In this document: in pieces, positions 8,847 through 16,687 of the stretch
How the letters are laid out: each line of letters starts with the position of its first letter
How positions within the stretch are numbered: position 1 is the stretch's first letter
Source: Rhodoferax sp.
GTDB lineage: Bacteria; Pseudomonadota; Gammaproteobacteria; Burkholderiales; Burkholderiaceae_C
Length of the DNA: 37,564 nucleotides
Assembly (NCBI RefSeq): GCF_011391645.1
Contig: NZ_JAABQC010000016.1
Span: 1-37,564, forward strand
Direction of reading: 5' to 3'
The notes under the pieces: model-generated
Database searches by the model: none
The model's input: only the letters and a program-made list of their open reading frames with translations
Told to the model about the DNA's origin: nothing
Program-made: the position numbers and the translations under genes

Positions 8847-9306
8847 AAAAAACTCCTAAGGTTAAAAAATTCAAAAAGCCTGTTAGGGCAGGTTTTGAAG
8901 CAGCGAATAAAACATCACATGGGGTATTTCACCATGATGACACCCGAAAAGCACCATCAGGTTTATTTTCTCGCAAGTTACATGCCGTTTTTCGCCAAAT
9001 TCGTTGCGCAAGCACGACATCGGTCAGTCCGTCAATAGGCGCAAACAGCTAGTTCCGCGTCAATTGCGGGTCATGGACGGTCAAGCTGCGCTTGCAATGG
9101 TGCGCAAGGCGCTTGGCTGCGCTTTTAGTCACGATGATCTTCCGCAGCAACTGCACCAAATCAGGGGAAACCCCTGTGGTGAAAATCACTAAATTGGTGC
9201 GTCGCGACATCCGCATCTATTGCCTGAACGAACGGGCCTATTTATAGTTAGCACGGTCGTTCTTTTAATACCTTCATACCAATTCCTCTACTGGGTCTTC
9301 ACCATC
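8847..9306. other. Divergent intergenic region between porins 2 and 3
   Basis: About 460 bp with no gene I can support. It should carry the promoters of porin 2 (leftward) and porin 3 (rightward). A short open frame at 9004-9192 resembles no family. Near 9227-9263 the pieces CGAACG and CGGTCGTTC form an imperfect inverted pair reminiscent of TetR-family operators, only about 45 nt before porin 3; this is a weak impression. Confidence 0.4.
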
Positions 9307-10644
9307 ATGAACCAACACTCCTTCAAAGCATTGGCATTTGGCCTTCGCCACGTTGCGCTGGCCAGCGCGCTGTGCTGCGCCAGCCTGGCGCAAGCGCAAG
9401 TCCCCCCGCCCGGGGTCACTTTGTACGGCCTGGTTGACGTGGGTGTTACTTCGGTCAGCGGCCTGAAGTCTGGCACCGTGACGCAAATTGCCAGCGGCAT
9501 CATGGAAGGCTCGCGCTGGGGCCTGAAGGGCAATGAGGACCTGGGTGACGGTTACAAGGCCATCTTCACGCTGGAATCGCGCTTTGAGGCCGATACGGGC
9601 TCTCTGAGCAATCGACCGATTACGGGTAGCCAGTTGTCTGACCGGTTTTCGCAAGCCCCGCTATTGGGTCTTGTATCTCCATCGCCACAGATTAATGCTG
9701 TCTACCAGGCGGCCGTCAATGGTGTCGACGCCATCATCGCCTCCCAATTTGGCGTGAATGTGGGTACGGATGGCAACCGACTGTTTGACCGGCAAGCCTA
9801 CGTTGGCCTGATCACCCCCTTTGGTGCGATTTTGGCGGGGCGCCAGTACACACCTGCCTATGAAACTTTTGGTACTTTTGACACCATGGCGACACAGTCT
9901 GCCTTGTCGGCGGGTCAGATTGCGCAATTCCCGGCAGTGTTTGAAATCCGCAATTCCAACGCGCTGGCGTATCGTATCGTCAAGAATGGCTTCTCTGGCG
10001 CGTTGATGTACGCGCCCGGCGAGGTGGCGGGTGACAGCGGTGCCGGCAGCCTGATGGGTGCCAACGTCGGTTACAAAAACGACACTTTTGCGGTGGGTCT
10101 TGGCTACAACACCAAGAACAACGAACTGGGTGACAAGTCTTTGACGTCAACCGTGTTGGGCGCTTCCATGAATTTTGGCGGCAGCAGCACGGTAAGCACT
10201 CTGGCGGCCACCTTCAAAGATGACAACCCCACTGGTTTGTCAATCATCAACAATGTGTTGGAGCCTCAGTTGGCGCCGGTGGTGGGCCCGCAACTGGCAC
10301 CAGTGATTGCGCTGCAGGTTGAGAAGGCGTTTATCGAAGCCTTCAAGCAGGACGGCGTCCTCTACCACATTGGTTATCGTTATGTCACCGGCCCTCATAC
10401 CGCCTCAGTGGCGTACAACCAGTACAACGACAGCCGCCCAGCCAATGCCGATGTGGCGTCCTACGGCGTGGCCTACACCTATGCGCTGTCCAAGCGCACC
10501 GACCTGAATGCCGTGGCGGTCCGCTTTGACAACAAGAACCTGGCGCAGGTGGCACCGGGTGGCAATGGCTACCTGGGTGGCGTGACCGCTACCGCGGCAA
10601 CCGACTCCACCGGCCTGGCCTTGGGCATTCGCCACCGTTTCTGA
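9307..10644 (+). CDS. Outer-membrane porin with long insertions (porin 3)
   Basis: A 445-residue porin starting at the ATG at 9307, with a signal peptide ending LAQAQ near residue 31 and mature start VPPPGVTLYGLVDVG. Family motifs are present (SRWGLKGNEDLGDGYKAIF, LAGRQYTPAYETFG, C-terminal LGIRHRF). It is 90-100 residues longer than its two neighbours. The surplus is mainly at about residues 115-155 and 317-350. Both inserts are rich in Ala, Val, Gln and look helical rather than loop-like (for example QINAVYQAAVNGVDAIIAS and a repeated QLAP motif). The frame is open further upstream, but the N-terminal signal peptide decides this start. Substrate unknown. Confidence 0.92.
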   Translation: MNQHSFKALAFGLRHVALASALCCASLAQAQVPPPGVTLYGLVDVGVTSVSGLKSGTVTQIASGIMEGSRWGLKGNEDLGDGYKAIFTLESRFEADTGSLSNRPITGSQLSDRFSQAPLLGLVSPSPQINAVYQAAVNGVDAIIASQFGVNVGTDGNRLFDRQAYVGLITPFGAILAGRQYTPAYETFGTFDTMATQSALSAGQIAQFPAVFEIRNSNALAYRIVKNGFSGALMYAPGEVAGDSGAGSLMGANVGYKNDTFAVGLGYNTKNNELGDKSLTSTVLGASMNFGGSSTVSTLAATFKDDNPTGLSIINNVLEPQLAPVVGPQLAPVIALQVEKAFIEAFKQDGVLYHIGYRYVTGPHTASVAYNQYNDSRPANADVASYGVAYTYALSKRTDLNAVAVRFDNKNLAQVAPGGNGYLGGVTATAATDSTGLALGIRHRF

Positions 10645-10663
10645 TTTAGTGCGCCCAGCCCTC

Positions 10664-10692
10664 AAAAAAAATGCCCCGTGAGGGGCTTTTTT
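10664..10692. terminator. Intrinsic terminator between porin 3 and hemerythrin gene
   Basis: GCCCC (10673-10677) and GGGGC (10682-10686) with a 4-nt loop, followed by six T residues on the plus strand and preceded by an A-run. It can serve both the rightward porin 3 gene and the leftward hemerythrin gene, which converge here. Confidence 0.85.
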
Positions 10693-10723
10693 ATTGGCCA
10701 GGGCGTGGTCGGTTGCGGTGTGA

Positions 10724-11227
10724 TCAGGCCGCTTTTTGTGCCAACCGCGCGGCCCGGCTGGCCATCTCGTCGGCAAAGCGCGCTTTGGCCTCGGGGTAGA
10801 TCAGGGATTCTTCGAGCGTGATGTGGTCGTGGCACAGGTTGACAAACACTTCGGCGTTGTGTTTGAGCTCGGTCATGTCAGCCCAGTCTTCGCCCTGGGC
10901 GACAGCGCGCAGCATGGGCGCGAGTTCCAGCCAGTTTTGTTCAATCCAGCCATGGTCTTGCTGCAGGGTGCGCACCGCCTGCACCAGTTCGGCGTTGTCG
11001 CTGGCCAACAGCATCGGAAAGATGTTCTTCTCTTCTTCGGCATGGTGCGAGCGTGCCACTTCAGAAAAAAAGGCCTCAATGGTTTTGGCCTTCTGGCGGC
11101 AATGCGGGCTGTCGCTCTCGGTTTCGAATCGCTCCAGCAGGTCTGCCAGTTCGGCCAGTTGCTGGTGAATTTGTTGGTGGCAGGCATCGAGGGACTTGAA
11201 TTGGTCAACTGGTGGGATTGCTTTCAT
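10724..11227 (-). CDS. Hemerythrin HHE-domain protein
   Basis: A 167-residue helical protein of the hemerythrin/HHE family. Potential di-iron ligands lie in the expected order: His in LDACHQQIHQQL, SHHAEEEKNIFPML, LQQDHGWIEQNW and LCHDHITLEESLIYPEA. Such proteins bind O2 or NO at a di-iron site, sense them, or help in Fe-S repair (as in the YtfE group), but this one lacks the cysteine-bearing ScdA N-terminal domain. Its exact role is open. An AGGAG site precedes the ATG. It is transcribed divergently from the 2-oxoacid oxidoreductase operon, and an FNR-like box lies upstream, so it is probably made at low oxygen. Confidence 0.88.
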   Translation of the reverse strand: MKAIPPVDQFKSLDACHQQIHQQLAELADLLERFETESDSPHCRQKAKTIEAFFSEVARSHHAEEEKNIFPMLLASDNAELVQAVRTLQQDHGWIEQNWLELAPMLRAVAQGEDWADMTELKHNAEVFVNLCHDHITLEESLIYPEAKARFADEMASRAARLAQKAA

Positions 11228-11279
11228 GATTACTCCTGATTTTGGTGGATGTATTTTGGCGGCCTGTCAGTCTGCATCT

Positions 11280-11293
11280 TTGAGCCAAATCAA
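11280..11293. promoter_or_regulatory. FNR/Anr-like box 1
   Basis: TTGAGCCAAATCAA, i.e. TTGA-N6-TCAA, matches the FNR/Anr/Dnr consensus TTGAT-N4-ATCAA at 9 of 10 defined positions. Centred at 11286.5, it would place a class II start (+41.5) near 11245 for the leftward hemerythrin gene, giving a leader of about 17 nt that includes the AGGAG site. The matching -10 is not clear. Confidence 0.6.
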
Positions 11294-11326
11294 GTTTTTG
11301 CTCTATTTTCTGATACCGAAAGTTTT

Positions 11327-11340
11327 TTGACATAGATCAG
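11327..11340. promoter_or_regulatory. FNR/Anr-like box 2
   Basis: TTGACATAGATCAG matches TTGAT-N4-ATCAA at 8 of 10 defined positions. It lies 46 bp, centre to centre, from box 1. Its position fits activation of the rightward oxidoreductase operon (see the promoter at 11361-11375). Confidence 0.6.
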
Positions 11341-11360
11341 CAAATTGGCAGATTGCGGGT

Positions 11361-11375
11361 TATTACGGTCAGGGC
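11361..11375 (+). promoter_or_regulatory. Candidate class II FNR-dependent promoter of the oxidoreductase operon
   Basis: TATTAC at 11361-11366 is a plausible -10. Initiation about 7 nt later (11373-11375) would put FNR-like box 2 at -41.5, the classic class II activator position. No good -35 hexamer competes there. The leader would be about 78 nt to the TTG start at 11452. Inferred from spacing only. Confidence 0.45.
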
Positions 11376-11451
11376 CCGCGAAGGATCAGCGTAGGATGCA
11401 CCCTCACCTGCAACAGCATCCCGTCATCGTCTGCAGGGCAAGGAGACAACT

Positions 11452-13296
11452 TTGCAAGCTACCAACATTACCAACCCGGCCTATTTCCATAAGGTCGTCG
11501 ATTGCCAATGGGCCTGCCCGGCCCATACCCCTGTTCCGGAATACATTCGCCTGATTGGTCAGGGCCGCTACAGCGATGCCTACATGATCAACTGGGTGAG
11601 CAACGTGTTTCCGGGCATTTTGGGCCGCACTTGCGACCGCCCCTGCGAGCCCGCCTGCAGGCGCGGGCGGGTGGAGGAAAACAACAGCAAAAAGCCCGAG
11701 CCGGTGGCCATTTGCCGCCTGAAACGGGTGGCGGCTGACTTCAAGGATGATGTCAAGGCACGCATGCCCACTGTGGCTGCGCCCAACGGCAAGCGGGTGG
11801 CGTGTGTGGGCGCCGGGCCGGCCTCCTTGACAGTGGCGCGCGATCTGGTGCCGCTGGGCTACGCGGTGACGGTGTTCGAGGGCGAGAGCAAGGCCGGCGG
11901 CTTTGTGCGCACCCAGATCCCCAAGTTCCGGCTGCCCGAGTCGGTGCTGGACGAGGAAACCGGCTACATCCTGGACCTGGGCGTGGACTTCAGGCCCGGG
12001 CAGCGCATTGATTCGCTGAAGGCACTGCTGGGCCAGGGTTTTGATGCCATTTTTGTCGGCAGCGGCGCGCCGCGCGGACGCGATCTTGACGCGCCCGGCC
12101 GCAAGGAAGCGGCTGCGCATATTCACATTGGCATTGACTGGCTGATGTCGGTGTCGTTTGGTCATATCACCAAAACCGCCGAGCGGGTGATTGTGCTGGG
12201 CGGTGGCAACACGGCGATGGACTGCTGCCGCAGCGCGCGGCGCATGGGCGGCAAAGACGTCAAGGTGATCGTGCGCAGCGGCTTTGAAGAAATGAAAGCA
12301 TCGCCCTGGGAAAAAGAAGACGCGGCGCACGAGGGCATCCCGATCCTGAACTACCACGTGCCCAAGTCGTTCGAGCATGACAACGGCAAACTCACCGGCA
12401 TGACGTTTGAGATTGTTCGGGCCGAGTACGACGCCAAGGGCCGGCGCAGCCTGATCCCGACCGGCGAGCCCGATGTGCTGGTGCCCTGCGACGAGGTGCT
12501 GGTGGCGGTGGGCCAGGAAAATGCCTTCACCTGGATCGAGCGTGACTGCGGCCTGGAGTTTGACAAATGGGGCCTGCCGGTGCTGGGCGAGGGCACTTTC
12601 CAGTCCACTTTGCCCAATGTGTTTTTTGGCGGTGACTCGGCCTACGGCCCCAAGAACATCATCACCGCAGTGGCCCACGGGCATGAGGCGGCGGTGTCGA
12701 TCGACCGGCTGCTCAACGGCGAGGATGTGGCGCGCAGGCCGCCGCCCATGACCAACCTGATGTCGCAAAAAATGGGCATTCATGAGTGGAGCTACCACAA
12801 CGACGTGTCGAACGACGTGCGTTTCAAGGTGCCATGGACCACGGCCGAAAAGGCGCTGGCCAGCATCAAGGTCGAGGTGGAACTGGGCTTTGATGCGGCC
12901 ACCGCGTTCAAGGAGGCCAGCCGCTGCCTGAACTGCGATGTGCAGACGGTGTTCAACCGCATGACCTGCATTGAGTGCGACGCCTGCGTTGATATTTGCC
13001 CGATGGACTGCATCACCTTCACCGCCAACGGCGATGAGGCTGACCTGCGCACCCGCCTCAAGGCGCCGGCAACCCACACCGATCAGGATTTGTATGTGTC
13101 CGCCGAGCTCAAGACCAGCCGGGTGATGGTGAAAGACGAAGACGTCTGCCTGCACTGCGGTCTGTGCGCCGAGCGTTGCCCCACCGGGGCTTGGGACATG
13201 CAGAAGTTTCTGCTCAACACCACGCAGGCGGGGCCAAAGTGCCGAGATGCCAAGCCCGTTCCTGCAGCCCACTTTGCCCAACCGGAGGCCGCATGA
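11452..13296 (+). CDS. FAD/Fe-S NAD(P)H-type oxidoreductase of the 2-oxoacid oxidoreductase operon
   Basis: A 614-residue multidomain flavoprotein. Residues 1-110 form a GltD-like N-terminal Fe-S domain (C18, C22, C61, C65, C69). A FAD-binding Rossmann motif VGAGPASL follows near 116, a second dinucleotide fold VIVLGGGNTAMD near 246, and an FGGDSAYGP FAD motif near residue 395. The C terminus is a ferredoxin-like unit with Cys at 492/495, 506/509/512/516 and 566/569/572/576, enough for two [4Fe-4S] clusters. The plan resembles GltD and NfnB, which move electrons between NAD(P)H, flavin and Fe-S. Here it probably links NAD(P)(H) to the ferredoxin oxidoreductase encoded next. The start is a TTG with AGGAGA 5 nt upstream; no ATG suits the conserved N terminus. 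The stop overlaps the next start (ATGA). Confidence 0.85.
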   Translation: MQATNITNPAYFHKVVDCQWACPAHTPVPEYIRLIGQGRYSDAYMINWVSNVFPGILGRTCDRPCEPACRRGRVEENNSKKPEPVAICRLKRVAADFKDDVKARMPTVAAPNGKRVACVGAGPASLTVARDLVPLGYAVTVFEGESKAGGFVRTQIPKFRLPESVLDEETGYILDLGVDFRPGQRIDSLKALLGQGFDAIFVGSGAPRGRDLDAPGRKEAAAHIHIGIDWLMSVSFGHITKTAERVIVLGGGNTAMDCCRSARRMGGKDVKVIVRSGFEEMKASPWEKEDAAHEGIPILNYHVPKSFEHDNGKLTGMTFEIVRAEYDAKGRRSLIPTGEPDVLVPCDEVLVAVGQENAFTWIERDCGLEFDKWGLPVLGEGTFQSTLPNVFFGGDSAYGPKNIITAVAHGHEAAVSIDRLLNGEDVARRPPPMTNLMSQKMGIHEWSYHNDVSNDVRFKVPWTTAEKALASIKVEVELGFDAATAFKEASRCLNCDVQTVFNRMTCIECDACVDICPMDCITFTANGDEADLRTRLKAPATHTDQDLYVSAELKTSRVMVKDEDVCLHCGLCAERCPTGAWDMQKFLLNTTQAGPKCRDAKPVPAAHFAQPEAA

Positions 13297-15107
13297 AGCG
13301 CATAGAAGCCATCAACGATTTCGTCATCAAGTTTGCCAATGTCAACGGCTCGGGCTCGGCCTCGGCCAACGAGCTGTTTGCCAAGGCGGTGATGCGCATG
13401 GGCGTGCCGGTGAGCCCGCGCAATATTTTTCCCAGCAACATCCAGGGTATGCCAACCTGGTACGAGGCCCGGGTGTGCGAAAAAGGCTACCACGGCCGCC
13501 GCGGCGGGGTTGACATGATGGTCGCCATGAACCCGCAAACCTGGGATGCCGACGTTGCCGAGATCGAAAGCGGGGGCTACCTGTTTTATGACAGCACCCG
13601 GCCCATGCCGCCAGCCAAGTTTCGCGACGACGTGCACACCATGGGCGTGCCGTTGACCGAAATTGCCAACGACGCCTACACCGATCCGCGCCAGCGCCAG
13701 TTGTTCAAGAACATCATTTATGTGGGTGCCCTGTCGGTGCTGCTCGACGTGGACGCCGAGGTGTTCGAAAAGCTGTTTTCCGAGCAGTTCAAGGGCAAGG
13801 AACGCCTGATCGAATCCAACGTCAAGGCCCTGCATCTGGGGCGCGACTACGTGAAGGCGCACATTCAGGCGCCACTGGGCATTCGCGTGCGGCGCGCCGA
13901 CAACGTGGGCGACCAGATTTTTACCGATGGCAACAGTGCCGCCGGTCTGGGCCTGGTGTATGGCGGCGCCACGGTGGCCGCCTGGTACCCCATCACCCCG
14001 TCGACCTCGATCCCCGAGGCGTTCCAGAAATACTGCGAAAAATTCCGCATCGATCCGGCCACCGGGCAGCACCGCTTTGCCATTGTGCAGGCCGAAGATG
14101 AGCTGGCGTCGATTGGCATGGTGGTGGGTGCGGGATGGAACGGTGCGCGGGCCTTTACCGCCACCTCGGGCCCCGGCGTGTCACTCATGACCGAGTTCAT
14201 TGGCCTGGCGTATTTTGCCGAGATTCCGGTGACCATCATCAATGTGCAGCGCGGCGGGCCAAGCACGGGCATGCCGACCCGAACCCAGCAGTCTGACTTG
14301 CTTTCATGCGCCTACGCCTCGCATGGGGACACCAAACACGTTTTGCTGTTCCCGCAGGACCCGCATGAGTGTTTTACCCATTCGGCCGCCGCGCTGGAAC
14401 TGGCGGAACGCCTGCAGACGCCCATCTTTGTCATGACCGACCTCGACATCGGCATGAACCAGCGCCTGTGCAAGCCATTCGTCTGGGACGACGCCAAGGA
14501 ATACGACCGTGGCAAGGTCATGACCGCCGAGGAACTCGAAGCCGGCAAGCCTTTCGGCCGCTACCGCGATGTGGATGGTGACGGCATTCCGTGGCGCACC
14601 CTGCCTGGCACGCACCCCAGCAAGGGTGCCTTCTTTACGCGGGGCACCTCCCGCAACCCGCAAGCCATGTACTCCGAGGCGGGAGCCGACTACATCTACA
14701 ACATGGAGCGTCTGCTGCGCAAGTTCAAGACGGCGGCAGACATGGTGCCCCAGCCGGTGTTTCGCCCGGCGGCCGAGCCGACCAAGCTGGGCATCATCTA
14801 CTACGGTTCCACCACGCCGGCCATGCGCGAGGCGCTGGATGTGCTTGACCGCAATGGCGACCATGTGGATGCCATGCGCCTGTGCGCCTTCCCGTTCCCG
14901 CAATCGGTGGCTGACTTCATTGCGGCGCACGACAAGGTGTTTGTGGTTGAACAAAACCGTGACGCGCAAATGCGCTCCATGCTCATCAACGAACTTGAGG
15001 TGAATCCCGCCAAGCTTGTTCGTGTGCTGCATTTTGATGGCACACCCATCACCGCGCGCTTCATCATCCGCAACATTCACGACAGTGTGCAGAAGGAGAC
15101 CGTATGA
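13293..15107 (+). CDS. 2-oxoacid:ferredoxin oxidoreductase, alpha subunit (gamma-alpha fusion)
   Basis: A 604-residue protein starting at the ATG at 13293, which overlaps the upstream stop. Residues 1 to about 190 form the gamma domain (FANVNGSGSASANELFAKAV, GMPTWYEARV). The alpha domain follows, with WYPITPSTSIPEA near residue 232 that helps bind thiamine diphosphate and substrate, and later the GPSTGMPTRTQQSDL substrate-loop motif. The gamma-alpha fusion plus separate beta subunit is the two-subunit type known for 2-oxoglutarate:ferredoxin oxidoreductases (KorAB), which cleave a 2-oxoacid with CoA to acyl-CoA, CO2 and reduced ferredoxin. The substrate (2-oxoglutarate, pyruvate or another 2-oxoacid) cannot be decided from sequence alone. 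The frame extends further upstream inside the preceding gene; that is not the true start. Confidence 0.9.
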   Translation: MKRIEAINDFVIKFANVNGSGSASANELFAKAVMRMGVPVSPRNIFPSNIQGMPTWYEARVCEKGYHGRRGGVDMMVAMNPQTWDADVAEIESGGYLFYDSTRPMPPAKFRDDVHTMGVPLTEIANDAYTDPRQRQLFKNIIYVGALSVLLDVDAEVFEKLFSEQFKGKERLIESNVKALHLGRDYVKAHIQAPLGIRVRRADNVGDQIFTDGNSAAGLGLVYGGATVAAWYPITPSTSIPEAFQKYCEKFRIDPATGQHRFAIVQAEDELASIGMVVGAGWNGARAFTATSGPGVSLMTEFIGLAYFAEIPVTIINVQRGGPSTGMPTRTQQSDLLSCAYASHGDTKHVLLFPQDPHECFTHSAAALELAERLQTPIFVMTDLDIGMNQRLCKPFVWDDAKEYDRGKVMTAEELEAGKPFGRYRDVDGDGIPWRTLPGTHPSKGAFFTRGTSRNPQAMYSEAGADYIYNMERLLRKFKTAADMVPQPVFRPAAEPTKLGIIYYGSTTPAMREALDVLDRNGDHVDAMRLCAFPFPQSVADFIAAHDKVFVVEQNRDAQMRSMLINELEVNPAKLVRVLHFDGTPITARFIIRNIHDSVQKETV

Positions 15108-16159
15108 CTTTCATTGCCAAACCCCGGCTGCATCACCCGACCCTGCACACCAACAAGGTTGGCTTCACCCGGCGTGACTACGAGGGCCGTATTTCAACCC
15201 TGTGCGCCGGTTGTGGGCACGATTCGATCTCGGCGGCCATCATCCAGGCCTGTTGGGATCTCGACATCGAGCCGCACCGCGTGGCCAAACTGTCGGGCAT
15301 CGGCTGCAGCTCCAAAACACCAGACTATTTTCTGGGCGCCTCGCACGGCTTCAACACCGTGCACGGGCGCATGCCAAGTGTGCTGACCGGGGCCAACATG
15401 GCCAACCGTTCGCTGTTGTACCTGGGTATTTCGGGCGACGGCGACTCGGCCTCGATTGGCCTGGGCCAGTTTGCCAACGCCATGCGGCGCGGTGTGCGCA
15501 TGGCCTACATTGTGGAAAACAACGGTGTTTACGGCCTGACCAAGGGCCAGTTCTCGGCCACGGCAGACCGTGGCTCCAAGAGCAAGAAGGGTGTTGTCAA
15601 CAGCGAGAGCCCGGTGGACCTGGTGGGCATCGCGCTGCAGCTGGGTGCGACCTACGTGGCGCGCAGTTTCTCGGGCGACAAGGCACAGTTGGTGCCACTC
15701 ATCAAAGGCGCCATGGCGCATGGCGGCGCGGCCTTTATCGACGTGATCAGCCCGTGCGTGACCTTCAACAACCACGGCGGCAGCACCAAGAGCTACGACT
15801 ATGTGCGCCAGCACAACGAGGCGGTGAGCCGGATCGACTTCATGACTCCGGGCAAGGAAATCACCACCGAATACGCCCCCGGCGAACTGGTGGAGGTTGA
15901 GCAGCACGACGGCAGCATGCTGCGCCTGCGCAAGCTGCATGTTGACTATGACCCGACTGACCGCTATGCGGCCATTGGCTTCATGCAGTCGCGCGCGGCG
16001 ATGGGCGAAATCGTGACGGGGCTGCTCTACATTGACCCGCTGGCCACTGACCTGCACACCTCGCTCAACACCTGCGCTGCGCCGCTCAATACGTTGAAAG
16101 CCGCGCAACTCAATCCGGGCGCCAAAGCGTTGGAAAAAATCAACGCGACGCTGCGCTGA
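15104..16159 (+). CDS. 2-oxoacid:ferredoxin oxidoreductase, beta subunit
   Basis: A 351-residue thiamine-diphosphate subunit that pairs with the preceding alpha subunit. The TPP/Mg motif begins GDGDSASIG (near 111) and ends ENNGVYGLTKGQ. Cysteines C34 and C37 (CAGCGH), C68 (SGIGCSS) and C218 (SPCVTF) are the expected four ligands of a [4Fe-4S] cluster. The start overlaps the alpha stop by 4 nt, so the two are translationally coupled. The C-terminal 60-70 residues (after ALGEL-like region, around DPTDRYAAIGFMQSR) are typical of KorB-type subunits. Confidence 0.92.
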   Translation: MTFIAKPRLHHPTLHTNKVGFTRRDYEGRISTLCAGCGHDSISAAIIQACWDLDIEPHRVAKLSGIGCSSKTPDYFLGASHGFNTVHGRMPSVLTGANMANRSLLYLGISGDGDSASIGLGQFANAMRRGVRMAYIVENNGVYGLTKGQFSATADRGSKSKKGVVNSESPVDLVGIALQLGATYVARSFSGDKAQLVPLIKGAMAHGGAAFIDVISPCVTFNNHGGSTKSYDYVRQHNEAVSRIDFMTPGKEITTEYAPGELVEVEQHDGSMLRLRKLHVDYDPTDRYAAIGFMQSRAAMGEIVTGLLYIDPLATDLHTSLNTCAAPLNTLKAAQLNPGAKALEKINATLR

Positions 16160-16193
16160 GCCCTGTAGCCCACCGACATCCAAGGAGTCTGCC

Positions 16194-16634
16194 ATGACCG
16201 AACGCACTGTTTTTCAATCGATGGCGCAGCGCCATGTGGTCAGCGTGGTGCCCACTGCCACGGTTTATTCCGCAGCCTGCGTCATGACCCGGGCCAATTG
16301 CGGCAGCGTGCTGGTCATCGACACCAGCAACACGCTGCTGGGGATCGTGACCGAGCGCGACCTGATGACCCGCCTGGTGGCCAAGCTGCTTGACCCGGCC
16401 ATCACCACGGTGGCAGACATCATGACGCGCAGCCCGTACTGCGTGGTGCCCGAAACCAAGGTGGCCGATGCGGTGCTGATCATGATCGAGCGCGGTTTCA
16501 GGCATCTGCCCGTCGTCACCGAAGCCAACAAGATTCTGGGCGTGTTCTCGGTGCGCGACGCGCTGCCACGCGAGGTGCAGACGGCGCAGAGTCTGGCGGA
16601 ATTCAACGAGCAGGTGAACGACGCGCTGGGTTGA
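16194..16634 (+). CDS. Twin CBS-domain protein
   Basis: A 146-residue protein made of two CBS domains (about 8-62 and 75-130) and little else. Motifs visible are SVLVIDTSNTLLGIVTERDL and FRHLPVVTEANKILGVFSVRD. CBS pairs (Bateman modules) bind adenine nucleotides or NAD(P)(H) and act as energy or redox sensors. An AAGGAG site precedes the ATG, and the gene lies 34 nt after the beta subunit, so it is most likely the last gene of that operon. It may tune the oxidoreductase or be an independent sensor; the target is unknown. Confidence 0.88.
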   Translation: MTERTVFQSMAQRHVVSVVPTATVYSAACVMTRANCGSVLVIDTSNTLLGIVTERDLMTRLVAKLLDPAITTVADIMTRSPYCVVPETKVADAVLIMIERGFRHLPVVTEANKILGVFSVRDALPREVQTAQSLAEFNEQVNDALG

Positions 16635-16687
16635 TTTTGCAGGGGCGCAAGAGCGCGGTCCCCGGATCGCGCTGCGCTTATTCCTGG
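16635..16687. terminator. Short convergent gap with a weak hairpin
   Basis: Only 53 bp separate the CBS gene and hoxW, which converge. AGCGCG (16652-16657) and CGCGCT (16668-16673) can form a 6-bp stem with a 10-nt loop. There is no T-run on either side, so this is a weak candidate, and readthrough of each operon into the other is possible. Confidence 0.25.

Noticed and set aside
9004..9192. A 62-codon open frame between porins 2 and 3.
   Set aside because: No ribosome site, no resemblance to a family and no convincing codon pattern.
11404..13281. A 625-codon open frame antisense to the FAD oxidoreductase.
   Set aside because: Product is low in structure and rich in His, Arg and Ala; the plus strand carries complete flavoprotein and ferredoxin motifs and a proper ribosome site.
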